Below are positions 57,148 to 64,000 of a stretch of DNA of 64,000 nt, one piece after another (position 1 is the first letter of the stretch; each line of letters opens with the position of its first letter). Position numbers and translations under genes: made by a program. The notes under the pieces were generated by a model, which did no database searches, was not told the DNA's origin, and saw nothing but the letters and a program-made list of their open reading frames with translations. The DNA is taken from positions 1 through 64,000 of the forward strand of contig NZ_MIJB01000023.1 of the NCBI RefSeq assembly GCF_002174305.1, read 5' to 3'. The stretch comes from Aeromicrobium sp. PE09-221 (GTDB lineage: Bacteria; Actinomycetota; Actinomycetes; Propionibacteriales; Nocardioidaceae).

Positions 57148-57975
57148 TCAGGCACCCGTGTCGACGCGCTCGGGCTTGCGGGGCTGCTCGGGCGCCGGGG
57201 CGGGCGTCTCGTCGTCGCCATCCTCGCCGCCTTCGTCGCTGCCCTCGACGACGGTGATGTAGTGCGAGACGGTGCCCTCCTCGCCGCTGGCCACGACACG
57301 GAACTGCTGGCCGACGGAGGCGCCGGTGATCGTCAGCACGCCCTCGCCGGCGCCGTTCTCGCCGAGCGTAGCCGAGAAGTCGCCGATCGACTCCTCCTCG
57401 CCCGTCTCGGCATTGAAGTACCGGATATCGCCGGTCACGGTCTCATTGGAGTTGAATCCCGCGAACTGCAGCGGCACACCCGCGGCCAGCTCGGCGACGG
57501 TCGCCTCGTCCGGGCCGGTGACGGACACACCATCGGTGATGGTCAGCTCGACGAAGGTCGACGCATACTGCGTCTCACCGTTCTCGTCCGTGTACTCGTA
57601 ACCGGCGCTGGCGGTGTAGACCGGGTAACCGTTGGCATCGGGGGCGACGGGAGGCGTGTCCGCATCGGGCAGGACGGTGCCGGTGAAGGAACCATCCACC
57701 TGACGCTCCGCCTGAACGGGCTCGGCGACCAAGCCGCCGCCGTTCTCACCCATGGAGCCGACAGCCAGCTCCACGGCCTCCACACCCTCAGGGACCTCGG
57801 TGACGGTGAACTGGACGCCATCGCCCCAGCTGCCGGCCTTGAAGGTCGAGGTCGCGAGCTCGACGACCGGCTCGTCACCCAGCGCCGGAGCTGCGGTGGC
57901 CGGGGCCGCGACGAGGCCCAGGCCGAGCGTTGCCGCTCCGGCGAGAGCCACGGCGGTGCGTGTGATGATGCGCAT
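57148..57975 (-). CDS. Secreted protein of unknown function
   Basis: The 275-residue protein has a clear signal peptide (ITRTAVALAGAATLGLGLVAAPATAA) and a beta-rich body with repeated Val-Glu-Leu strands, like Ig-like modules. An acidic Gly/Asp/Glu region (about 243-256) and a Pro-rich end with the terminal motif RVDTGA follow. RVDTG recalls a sortase-signal core, but there is no hydrophobic segment or positive tail after it. ATG 57975 has AAAGGA upstream. It is followed by a strong terminator. The role is not known. Confidence 0.8.
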   Translation of the reverse strand: MRIITRTAVALAGAATLGLGLVAAPATAAPALGDEPVVELATSTFKAGSWGDGVQFTVTEVPEGVEAVELAVGSMGENGGGLVAEPVQAERQVDGSFTGTVLPDADTPPVAPDANGYPVYTASAGYEYTDENGETQYASTFVELTITDGVSVTGPDEATVAELAAGVPLQFAGFNSNETVTGDIRYFNAETGEEESIGDFSATLGENGAGEGVLTITGASVGQQFRVVASGEEGTVSHYITVVEGSDEGGEDGDDETPAPAPEQPRKPERVDTGA

Positions 57976-58250
57976 GTGGTCCTTTCGTGCGACCACACGT
58001 CACCCGCGTGGCCGAGGGGGCAGAAGAACGAGCCCGGTCATCGAAGGCCGAAGCTCGCCTGCTTAGCCAAACACAAGAAAGGCCGAGCATGCACACCGGG
58101 TCCGCATCCTGGAACTCGTCTCCGGACCTCAGGCGGCACGCGTCGCCGAGCAGCAGGTCGACGCGCCGCTGGTGGCGCGCCTGTACTCCACGGGATGGTC
58201 GAGAAGGTCTCCGCGATACCGAGTGAGCCGGGCGCGTGGCCCTGAGTCTG
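57976..58250. other. Intergenic region with a short coding relic candidate
   Basis: The 275-bp gap has no gene with standard support. One plus-strand frame from about 58100 to 58247 reads ILELVSGPQAARVAEQQVDA and more to a stop; this looks like a coding relic, but no family is recognisable. Confidence 0.3.
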
Positions 58251-59255
58251 TCAGCCCGGGAGCAACCAGCCTTCGCCGGTCACCGTCAGACCGATCGTGG
58301 CACCGGCGTCGACTGCGCGACGTGTGTGCACGACGACCTCGTCGGTCTCGCCGTGTAACACCGCCACGACCCGCGTATAGGCGCCACGGAATTCCGTGGA
58401 GACGACCTTCGCGGGCGCACCCTCGGCGGACACGTCGAGTTGTTCGGGACGCAGGAGCACCGCGCCACCTTCGCCCGCCACTGGGACACGCCCCAGCACC
58501 GTCGTGGCGAACCCCTCGGCCACCTCATGCGCCTCCACGACGACCGAGTCGCCCAGGAAGCGGGCGACACCCGCGTCAATCGGTCGACCATACACGCGCG
58601 ACGGCGTGTCCTGTTGCACGACGCGGCCGGCCCGCATCACGGCCACGGTGTCACCCATTGCCAACGCCTCGGCCTGGTCGTGCGTGACCAGGATCGCCGT
58701 CGCCCCCTCGGCCCGCAGCAGGTCCTTGACCTCCGCCCTCAGCGCCTCGCGCAGATGCGCGTCGAGTGCCGAGAAGGGCTCATCGAGCAGGACGAACGAT
58801 GGACGCGGGGCCAGCGCACGGGCCAGCGCGACCCGCTGCTGCTGACCGCCGGAGATCTGGTGCGGACGGCGCTTGGCCTCACCGCTCAGTCCCACCAGTT
58901 CCAGCATCTCGGCGATGCGAGTGCTGCGCTCCGGGCCGCGTCTGAGGCCGAAACCGATGTTGGCGCTCACGTCCAGATGGGGGAACAGCCCGCCTTCCTG
59001 TGGCACGACCGTGATCGACCGACGTTCCGGCGGCGTGTGCACTCGGCCATCGGCGATCACCCGGCCGTCGACCCGGATCTGTCCCGCGGTGATCCGATGA
59101 TGTCCGGCCAGTGCCCGCAACAACGTCGTCTTGCCGCACCCGCTGGGGCCGAGGACCGCCGCGATGTGGCCCGGATCCACCGTGAAGTCGACGCCGTCGA
59201 GGACGCTCTCGCGTCCATAGCCGGCCGTGACCCCCGCAACCTCGAGCGTGCTCAT
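58251..59255 (-). CDS. ABC transporter ATPase, FbpC-like iron(III) importer
   Basis: The 334-residue protein has Walker A GPSGCGKTT (about residues 36-44), the Q-loop VVPQEGGLFPHLDV, ISGGQQQRVALARALA, VLLDEPFSALD and VTHDQAEALAMGD. A C-terminal regulatory TOBE-like domain follows. It is the ATPase of the CUT1/FbpC type. The ATG at 59255 immediately precedes the stop of the permease gene, so the three genes form an operon. The iron box upstream of the binding protein gene supports iron as substrate. Confidence 0.9.
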   Translation of the reverse strand: MSTLEVAGVTAGYGRESVLDGVDFTVDPGHIAAVLGPSGCGKTTLLRALAGHHRITAGQIRVDGRVIADGRVHTPPERRSITVVPQEGGLFPHLDVSANIGFGLRRGPERSTRIAEMLELVGLSGEAKRRPHQISGGQQQRVALARALAPRPSFVLLDEPFSALDAHLREALRAEVKDLLRAEGATAILVTHDQAEALAMGDTVAVMRAGRVVQQDTPSRVYGRPIDAGVARFLGDSVVVEAHEVAEGFATTVLGRVPVAGEGGAVLLRPEQLDVSAEGAPAKVVSTEFRGAYTRVVAVLHGETDEVVVHTRRAVDAGATIGLTVTGEGWLLPG

Positions 59256-59256
59256 G

Positions 59257-60777
59257 TCAGTCCTGCCTTCCACTGTGGCGCGACAACAGCAGGGCCGGAA
59301 CCGCCGCCACGACCATCAGGGTCAGGGCGTAGGCGGAGGCCGCTCCGTAGTCCTGCACGTTCATCAGACCCCACAGTTTCGTCGCCAAGGTGTCGAAGTC
59401 CGCCGGCCGCAGGAACAGCGTGGCCGGCAGCTCTTTCATGATCGTCAGCGTCACCAGCAATGCCCCGGCTGCGATGCCCGGCGTAGCGATGCGGCCCGTC
59501 GTGCTCCACCAGGCGTGGATCGGCCCACGCCCCAAGGACCGGGCGGTGTCAGTCAGCGTCGGTGGCGCCTGCTCGATCGACGACCGCGCGGCGCCGATCG
59601 CCTTGGGCAGGAACATCACCCCATAGGCGAAGATCAGGATGTAGACGGTGTGATACAGGCTTGGGGCGACCCGCAGGGCGAAGAACACGAAGGCCAGGCC
59701 CACGACGACCCCCGGCAGCGCGTGTCCGGTGAATCCAGCCGCCTCGATGACGCTCACGACCCGACCTCGATGGCGAGCGGCCAGCGCCCCGATCGGCAGG
59801 CACACGAACAGGGCCACGACCGCACCGGCGGCGGCGACACCCAAGGTGGTGCCCGTCGTGGCGAGCCACTCGGACCAGACCAACGGATAGCGGCCGCCCG
59901 CGGTAAAGCCGGTCAGCATCGCGTACACCGGGACACCGAAGGCCACGACCGGCACCACCAGCAGACTCGCCATGGCCACGGGGGTGAACACGCCGGCGCG
60001 GATACGCGGCGGCGGCACCGGAGCCCCTGAACCCACGCGCCACCGCTCGCCACGGATGCGGACCAGACGCTCCAGCACCACCAGCATGACTGCGAGCGCC
60101 ACCAGCACCAGCGCCAGGGCGAGGGCCGCGTCGATGCCGAAGAGCGTCCGGAAATTGTCGATGATCGCGTGGGTGAACACCGACAGGCGTAGCGCCGAGA
60201 CCGCGCCGTACTCCGACAGGACATAGAGGGCCACCAGCAGTCCTCCCGCCGCCGCGGCGGGGGCGATCTGCGGGAGCATCGCCGTGCACCACGCCCGCGC
60301 CGGTCGCCGGCCGAGGGAACGGGCGGTCTCGACCACCGAGTGGTCGGCATTGCTGAAAGCGGCGAGCGTCGGAAGGGTCACCAACGGACAGGAAACCGCC
60401 GTCAGCACCAGCCAAGACCAGAAGAATCCCCGGATGCCTGGCACCATCGCCATCCATCCGAACGCGGCCACGTAGGACGGGATCGCCAGGGGCAGCGCGG
60501 CGAGCACGACGAAGAGCGGGCGAGCGGGGAGCTGGAGCCGGGCCAGCGCCCACGCGGTGGCCACGCCGATGACCATGCAGGAGATCGTCACCGAGCCCAC
60601 CAGCGCGAGGCTGTTCGTGATCAGGTCGATCGTGCGTGGCCGCAGCACGATCGACCACAGCCGGTCAGTGTCGACCTGCCGAACGCGGACGAGCAGGAAG
60701 ACCAGCGGTACGGTGGCGATAGCGGCTCCCGCTCCCGCTGCCAAAAGCAGCGGGAGCCGTGGGGATCGTGCGAGCAC
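59257..60777 (-). CDS. ABC transporter permease, FbpB-like fused double domain
   Basis: The 506-residue protein has 12 hydrophobic segments in two homologous halves. Each has the EAA-type loop: SVVETARSLGRRPARAWCTAMLPQ in the first and TLTDTARSLGRGPIHAWW in the second. This fusion is the typical FbpB/SfuB layout for ferric iron import. GTG 60777 is three bases after the stop of the binding protein gene; the longer frame to 60951 overlaps that gene. It acts with FbpA and FbpC. Confidence 0.9.
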   Translation of the reverse strand: MLARSPRLPLLLAAGAGAAIATVPLVFLLVRVRQVDTDRLWSIVLRPRTIDLITNSLALVGSVTISCMVIGVATAWALARLQLPARPLFVVLAALPLAIPSYVAAFGWMAMVPGIRGFFWSWLVLTAVSCPLVTLPTLAAFSNADHSVVETARSLGRRPARAWCTAMLPQIAPAAAAGGLLVALYVLSEYGAVSALRLSVFTHAIIDNFRTLFGIDAALALALVLVALAVMLVVLERLVRIRGERWRVGSGAPVPPPRIRAGVFTPVAMASLLVVPVVAFGVPVYAMLTGFTAGGRYPLVWSEWLATTGTTLGVAAAGAVVALFVCLPIGALAARHRGRVVSVIEAAGFTGHALPGVVVGLAFVFFALRVAPSLYHTVYILIFAYGVMFLPKAIGAARSSIEQAPPTLTDTARSLGRGPIHAWWSTTGRIATPGIAAGALLVTLTIMKELPATLFLRPADFDTLATKLWGLMNVQDYGAASAYALTLMVVAAVPALLLSRHSGRQD

Positions 60778-60782
60778 GGGAA

Positions 60783-61838
60783 TTACAGCAGTCCCACTTC
60801 CTGGAGCAATGCCACCGTCGCCTCCAGGTCCGACAGGTCGTTGAGGTCGAACTTCGCGTTGGTATCGATGAAGTCGGTCAACGGCGGCAGACCCTCGGGC
60901 GTCGGCGCACCGGCGACGAGCGGGTACTCGAAGCTCGTCTCGGCGAACCATGCCTGCGACTCCTCGCTGAGCAGGAACTCGATGAACGTCAGCGCGGCGG
61001 GGTTGTCGCTCAGGGCAGCGACCCCCGTCACGTTGACCATCGAACCCAGGTCGCCGACCGCGGCGATCTTGTTACGTGTGGCCAGATCGTCCAGGCCGTT
61101 CTCGGTGCCCGCGGCCCGCTCGTACAGGTAGTAGTGGTTGACCAGACCGATCTCGACCGTACCGGCCTCGACCAGATCAAGGGTGCCACCGTTGTTGCTG
61201 GGACGCTCACCCTCGGGCAGGTTGTCGCGCACGGCCTCGAGCCAGACGCGCGTGGCATCCTCACCCTCGACCAGACGCATCGCGGTGACGAAGGCCTGGA
61301 AGGTCGCGTTGGTCGGGGGCAGGTCGAAGCGGCCGGCCCACTGCGGATCGGCGAACTCCGCGATCGTGTCGGGCACTTCGGCCTCGTCGATCAGCTCGCT
61401 GTTGTGGGCGAAGACCCGGATCCGCCCGGTCAGACCTACCCACGAGCCATCGTCGGAGGTGAATGCCGGGTCGATCTGGCTAGTGATGTTCTCCGGCAGG
61501 GTCTGGGTCACGCCCTCGTTGGCCAGCACGCCGAGGCTGCCGGCTTCCTGCGACCAGTAGATGTCGGGCTGGACATTGCCGACGGCGTTCTCCTCCAGGA
61601 CCTTGGCGACACCGAAGTCGTCGCCGTAGTGGACCTCGACGTCGATCTCGGGGTGGGCCTCCTCGAAGCGATCGACGAGGTCCTCCACGAGTTCCTGGTC
61701 GCGGGCGCTGTAGATCACCAGCGATCCCGACTCGTCGGAAGAGTCGTCATCATCGGTGTTGCCGCAGGCACTCAAGCTGAGCGCCATCGCGGCCGCGACG
61801 GGCAGCGCGACGAGCGAGCGTCGGCGAAGTCCGAACAT
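60783..61838 (-). CDS. Iron(III) ABC transporter substrate-binding lipoprotein (FbpA-like)
   Basis: The 351-residue protein has a lipobox signal (ALSLSACG, Cys25), then LVIYSARDQELVEDLVDRFEEAHP, and YYLYERAA, where two Tyr may bind Fe(III) as in FbpA. It is the outer lipoprotein of the iron importer. A GAAAGGG ribosome site precedes the ATG. A DtxR/IdeR iron box upstream suggests repression by iron. The operon order is binding protein, permease, ATPase. Confidence 0.93.
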   Translation of the reverse strand: MFGLRRRSLVALPVAAAMALSLSACGNTDDDDSSDESGSLVIYSARDQELVEDLVDRFEEAHPEIDVEVHYGDDFGVAKVLEENAVGNVQPDIYWSQEAGSLGVLANEGVTQTLPENITSQIDPAFTSDDGSWVGLTGRIRVFAHNSELIDEAEVPDTIAEFADPQWAGRFDLPPTNATFQAFVTAMRLVEGEDATRVWLEAVRDNLPEGERPSNNGGTLDLVEAGTVEIGLVNHYYLYERAAGTENGLDDLATRNKIAAVGDLGSMVNVTGVAALSDNPAALTFIEFLLSEESQAWFAETSFEYPLVAGAPTPEGLPPLTDFIDTNAKFDLNDLSDLEATVALLQEVGLL

Positions 61839-61880
61839 GTGGTTTCCCTTTCAGGGGAGAATCAGGGCAGATGCCTGATT

Positions 61881-61899
61881 GACGGTAAGGCTTACCTAA
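61881..61899. promoter_or_regulatory. DtxR/IdeR-type iron box between the iron importer and a two-component system
   Basis: On the minus strand the 19-bp site reads TTAGGTAAGCCTTACCGTC, close to the DtxR/IdeR consensus TTAGGTTAGSCTAACCTAA. It also covers the -35-like TTACCT (61892-61897) of the plus-strand promoter with TAAGAT at 61915-61920, 17 bp away. The box can therefore affect both the importer and the response regulator gene. Confidence 0.85.
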
Positions 61900-61926
61900 A
61901 TGAAGTGCCATCCCTAAGATTGAGGA

Positions 61927-62577
61927 GTGTTCAACCGTCACGGCAGCGCATCGCCGGCCCAGGACACCGCTCCTCTGTCGGTGCTCGTCGTCGATGACCA
62001 TCGCGTGTTCGCCGATCTCCTGGCCTATGCCCTCGGGCATTTCAGCGACATCGCCGAGGTGCGGATCGCCACGAGCGCCACGGACGCTCGCCTCGAACTG
62101 GCCGATCGACCGGTCGACGTCGCGGTGCTCGATGTCCGGTTGGGCGACGGCTCCGGGCTGGACCTGATTCCGGTGGCCATGTCCGCAGAAGCGCGCGCGG
62201 TGACCCTGACCGGATATCCTCGGCGCGCCGAATGCGACCGGGCGCTCGGTCTGGGCGCGTGCGCCTATCTGGCCAAGGACGCCTCGTTCACCACGTTGAC
62301 GACCGCCGTCCTATCGGCCTCGAACCGGGCACCGATGGTGGTCGACACCTTCCCCGAGGACACCCTGGCCGGCGGCAACCTGACCCCGCGCGAACGCGAC
62401 ATCCTGTTGCACATCATCGACGGTCAGGACGCCACGACGATCGCCAACGAGCTGTCCTTATCGGTCCTCACGGTGCGCAGTCACATCAAGTCACTGCTGA
62501 GCAAGCTCGGCGTGCGGTCGCAACTGGAGGCCGTGGCCCTGGCCTCCCACTCGGGCATCAGCGCTCAGCTGAACTGA
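61927..62577 (+). CDS. NarL/FixJ-type response regulator
   Basis: The 216-residue protein has a receiver domain with VVDDHRV (residues 21-27), the phosphoacceptor Asp69 in VLDVRLGDGSG, and a LuxR-type helix-turn-helix (LTPRERDILLHIIDGQDATTIANELSLSVLTVRSHIKSLLSKLG, about 150-195). It should control genes in response to its kinase. The GTG at 61927 follows TAAGAT by six bases (leaderless). The stop overlaps the kinase start (TGATG). The divergent iron importer shares the regulatory region. Confidence 0.95.
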   Translation: MFNRHGSASPAQDTAPLSVLVVDDHRVFADLLAYALGHFSDIAEVRIATSATDARLELADRPVDVAVLDVRLGDGSGLDLIPVAMSAEARAVTLTGYPRRAECDRALGLGACAYLAKDASFTTLTTAVLSASNRAPMVVDTFPEDTLAGGNLTPRERDILLHIIDGQDATTIANELSLSVLTVRSHIKSLLSKLGVRSQLEAVALASHSGISAQLN

Positions 62578-63836
62578 TGCGGTCGAGCGCGCGAGCCCTC
62601 CGTCGCCACATCCTGGCCACGGTCGGCATCACCATCCTCGTGGTCGGGCTGGTGGCTGCTGCGGAGTTCCGCGTGACGCGTCAGGAATCCGACCGCCATG
62701 CGCACGTGACCGCGGAGCGGGTGGCCGACGTGGCCGACGTCCTGGCCGAGATCGACTTCGACGACCAGGCGGCCGCCTGGGAGGCCGCCCATGATGTGCT
62801 GACCCCCTTGGTGACGACGAAGGTCGTCGACCGGGTCAAGATCTGGCGGGTCGAGGGCGCCGACGTGCGCGTCGTGTACTCCGACGAGCCCCGCCTCATC
62901 GACACGGTACGCCCCTTCGATGCCGAGCTGGCCGAACGCCTCGACGCCGGCGAGGTCGTCGTCTATGCGGTGCCCGACGACCACGAGCACCGCTACGAGC
63001 AGGAGGGGCGAATGCGGGAGGCCTACATGGGCTTCAGCGATGCCTCCGGTACGCCCATGCGGATGGAGTTGTACGTCACGGCCGATCCGGGTGAATCCCT
63101 CATGCGTTCGCTGCGCGTGCATGTGCCGCTGCTGGCAGGCGGGCTCATCGTGCTCGGCGCGCTGCTGACGCCGCTCAGCGTCCGGGCCATGCGGCGGATC
63201 GACCGCCTCGCCAAGGAGCGCCAGGACGCCCTCGCCTACGGTCTGACCGCTTCGGAGGCGGTGCGCCACGATCTGGCCCACCGCTTGCACGACGGGGTCA
63301 TCCAGGATCTGGCCGCGGTCCGGTTGACGCTCGGCTCGCTGGCCGAGCAGCACCCCAGGGCCGCCGACATGCTCCGTCGGCTCGCTGATCTCGTCGGTAC
63401 CGACATCGACGACCTGCGTCGGCTCGCCCACGAGTCGGCTCCCCTGCCTGACACCTCGCTGGCCGAACACCTGGCGAGATTCGTCCGCCGCGAGGAGTCC
63501 GGCGTGGAGTTGAGCGTCGAGGAACCCGGTGACCTGCCGGCCACGGCGACCGCGACCCTGTTGTGGCGGGTTGCCGGCGAACTGGTGCTCAACGCCCTCA
63601 AACACGCCCGGCCCACGCGAATCGACGTGCGGCTGACCCGCGGCGACGAGGGCTTGATGCTGTCGGTCAGCGACGACGGAATCGGACTCACCGACGACGG
63701 CGGATCGGACGGGTTGGGCCTGCTGCTGGTCGACCATGCCGTGACCGTCGAAGGCGGCACGTTCACGATCAGGGGAACACCTGGGTCAGGCACTACCGCG
63801 ACAGTGACACTCCCCTCCCCGCCAAGCGGTGAGTGA
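62577..63836 (+). CDS. Sensor histidine kinase (HisKA_3 type)
   Basis: The 419-residue protein has two membrane segments (about 11-29 and 180-200) with an extracytoplasmic sensor between (about 30-175). A HisKA_3 domain follows with DLAHRLHDGVIQDLAAVRLTL (phosphoacceptor His), then an HATPase (LVLNALKHARPTRIDVR, DDGIGL, GLGLLLVDHAV). It phosphorylates the response regulator before it. The signal is unknown; the shared iron box suggests iron or haem. The sensor domain has no motif that I recognise. Confidence 0.93.
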   Translation: MRSSARALRRHILATVGITILVVGLVAAAEFRVTRQESDRHAHVTAERVADVADVLAEIDFDDQAAAWEAAHDVLTPLVTTKVVDRVKIWRVEGADVRVVYSDEPRLIDTVRPFDAELAERLDAGEVVVYAVPDDHEHRYEQEGRMREAYMGFSDASGTPMRMELYVTADPGESLMRSLRVHVPLLAGGLIVLGALLTPLSVRAMRRIDRLAKERQDALAYGLTASEAVRHDLAHRLHDGVIQDLAAVRLTLGSLAEQHPRAADMLRRLADLVGTDIDDLRRLAHESAPLPDTSLAEHLARFVRREESGVELSVEEPGDLPATATATLLWRVAGELVLNALKHARPTRIDVRLTRGDEGLMLSVSDDGIGLTDDGGSDGLGLLLVDHAVTVEGGTFTIRGTPGSGTTATVTLPSPPSGE

Positions 63837-63886
63837 GGTCCCGTTTCCCATCCGTTCTCAGCAAGACATGGTTCGGGTCTCAGACG

Positions 63887-64000
63887 TCAGGCGGCTCGCG
63901 TCGCCACGATGATGTCGTTCTCGTGGTACTCCCCGGTGTCCGGGTCGAGGATGCAGGTGATCACGACCAGGCGCGCGGGATCGTGGGTCCAGATGTCCTG
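63887..64000 (-). CDS. C-terminal end of a class F-like sortase
   Basis: The last 37 codons of a gene read from beyond the window: RLVVITCILDPDTGEYHEND, then IIVATRAA and stop. The VITC motif with the catalytic Cys and the final DIIVA strand match class F/E sortases of actinobacteria. In these the catalytic Arg usually follows after about ten residues; the nearest Arg here is in ATRA. It could anchor the LPGTG protein at 39.6 kb. Confidence 0.75.
   Translation of the reverse strand, partial: QDIWTHDPARLVVITCILDPDTGEYHENDIIVATRAA

Overview
The window is high-GC chromosomal DNA from an actinomycete. Supporting gene families are UPF0182, a PPA1309-like protein, YlbL PDZ-Lon, mycoredoxin, UvrD2, AdnAB, MoeZ, DUF3107, DUF3117 and an ECF sigma factor like SigE. 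Family content leans towards Propionibacteriales/Propionibacteriaceae, but this is an inference from gene content only. Gene density is high. Many genes look leaderless, with a TAnnnT box about 6-7 nt before ATG/GTG. I see no tRNA, rRNA, CRISPR array or intact insertion sequence.

Layout. 1-24.3 kb follows the order of the mycobacterial Rv3193c-Rv3211 block: UPF0182, PPA1309, PDZ-Lon protease, metalloprotease-like protein, NUDIX, YgjP protease, a ThiF/TOMM-docking-like protein, ABC1 kinase, uvrD2, mycoredoxin, nudC, adnB, adnA, alkyltransferase-like protein, moeZ, TetR, DUF3107, ferritin-like protein and a DEAD-box helicase. whiB7, usual between the kinase and uvrD2, is absent. 24.6-31.4 kb holds an L,D-transpeptidase with a ParA-type ATPase, an SDR with a hydrolase, a winged-helix regulator with a small membrane protein, and a TetR-controlled SRPBCC-DUF4166-membrane protein operon. 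31.4-46.4 kb is more accessory: a PHP phosphoesterase, a solitary HsdR-N-like nuclease with less GC-rich codon use, phosphatases, a MaoC hydratase, an AadA-like nucleotidyltransferase, an LPXTG surface protein, an SF2 helicase, an acyl-CoA dehydrogenase and an EamA transporter. 46.5-57 kb resembles the Rv1201-Rv1234 region: MgtE-N/CBS, DUF1003, mrp, tatB, glutaminase-STAS, sigE, O-methyltransferase, DUF3117, tag, LOG, dapE, rdgB and rph. 57-64 kb has a secreted protein, a ferric-iron ABC importer, a divergent two-component system sharing an iron-box intergenic region, and the end of a sortase gene.

The most unusual signals lie between genes. First, a cluster of DnaA-box-like sequences occupies 7175-7433. 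Second, a series of long intergenic palindromes recurs at 9.6, 11.9, 24.3, 27.7, 36.9, 41.5, 45.4, 48.3 and 50.0 kb. Several contain a third, degenerate copy of the arm, two share a core sequence (41.5 and 48.3 kb), and one is interrupted by a different repeat. Third, there are operator/promoter pairs at 28.5 kb and 31.4 kb and a DtxR/IdeR-type iron box at 61.9 kb. Fourth, four genes seem to need non-standard start codons (CTG or ATC) to include their conserved N-termini. All function calls rest on motif recognition by eye; no database search was possible.
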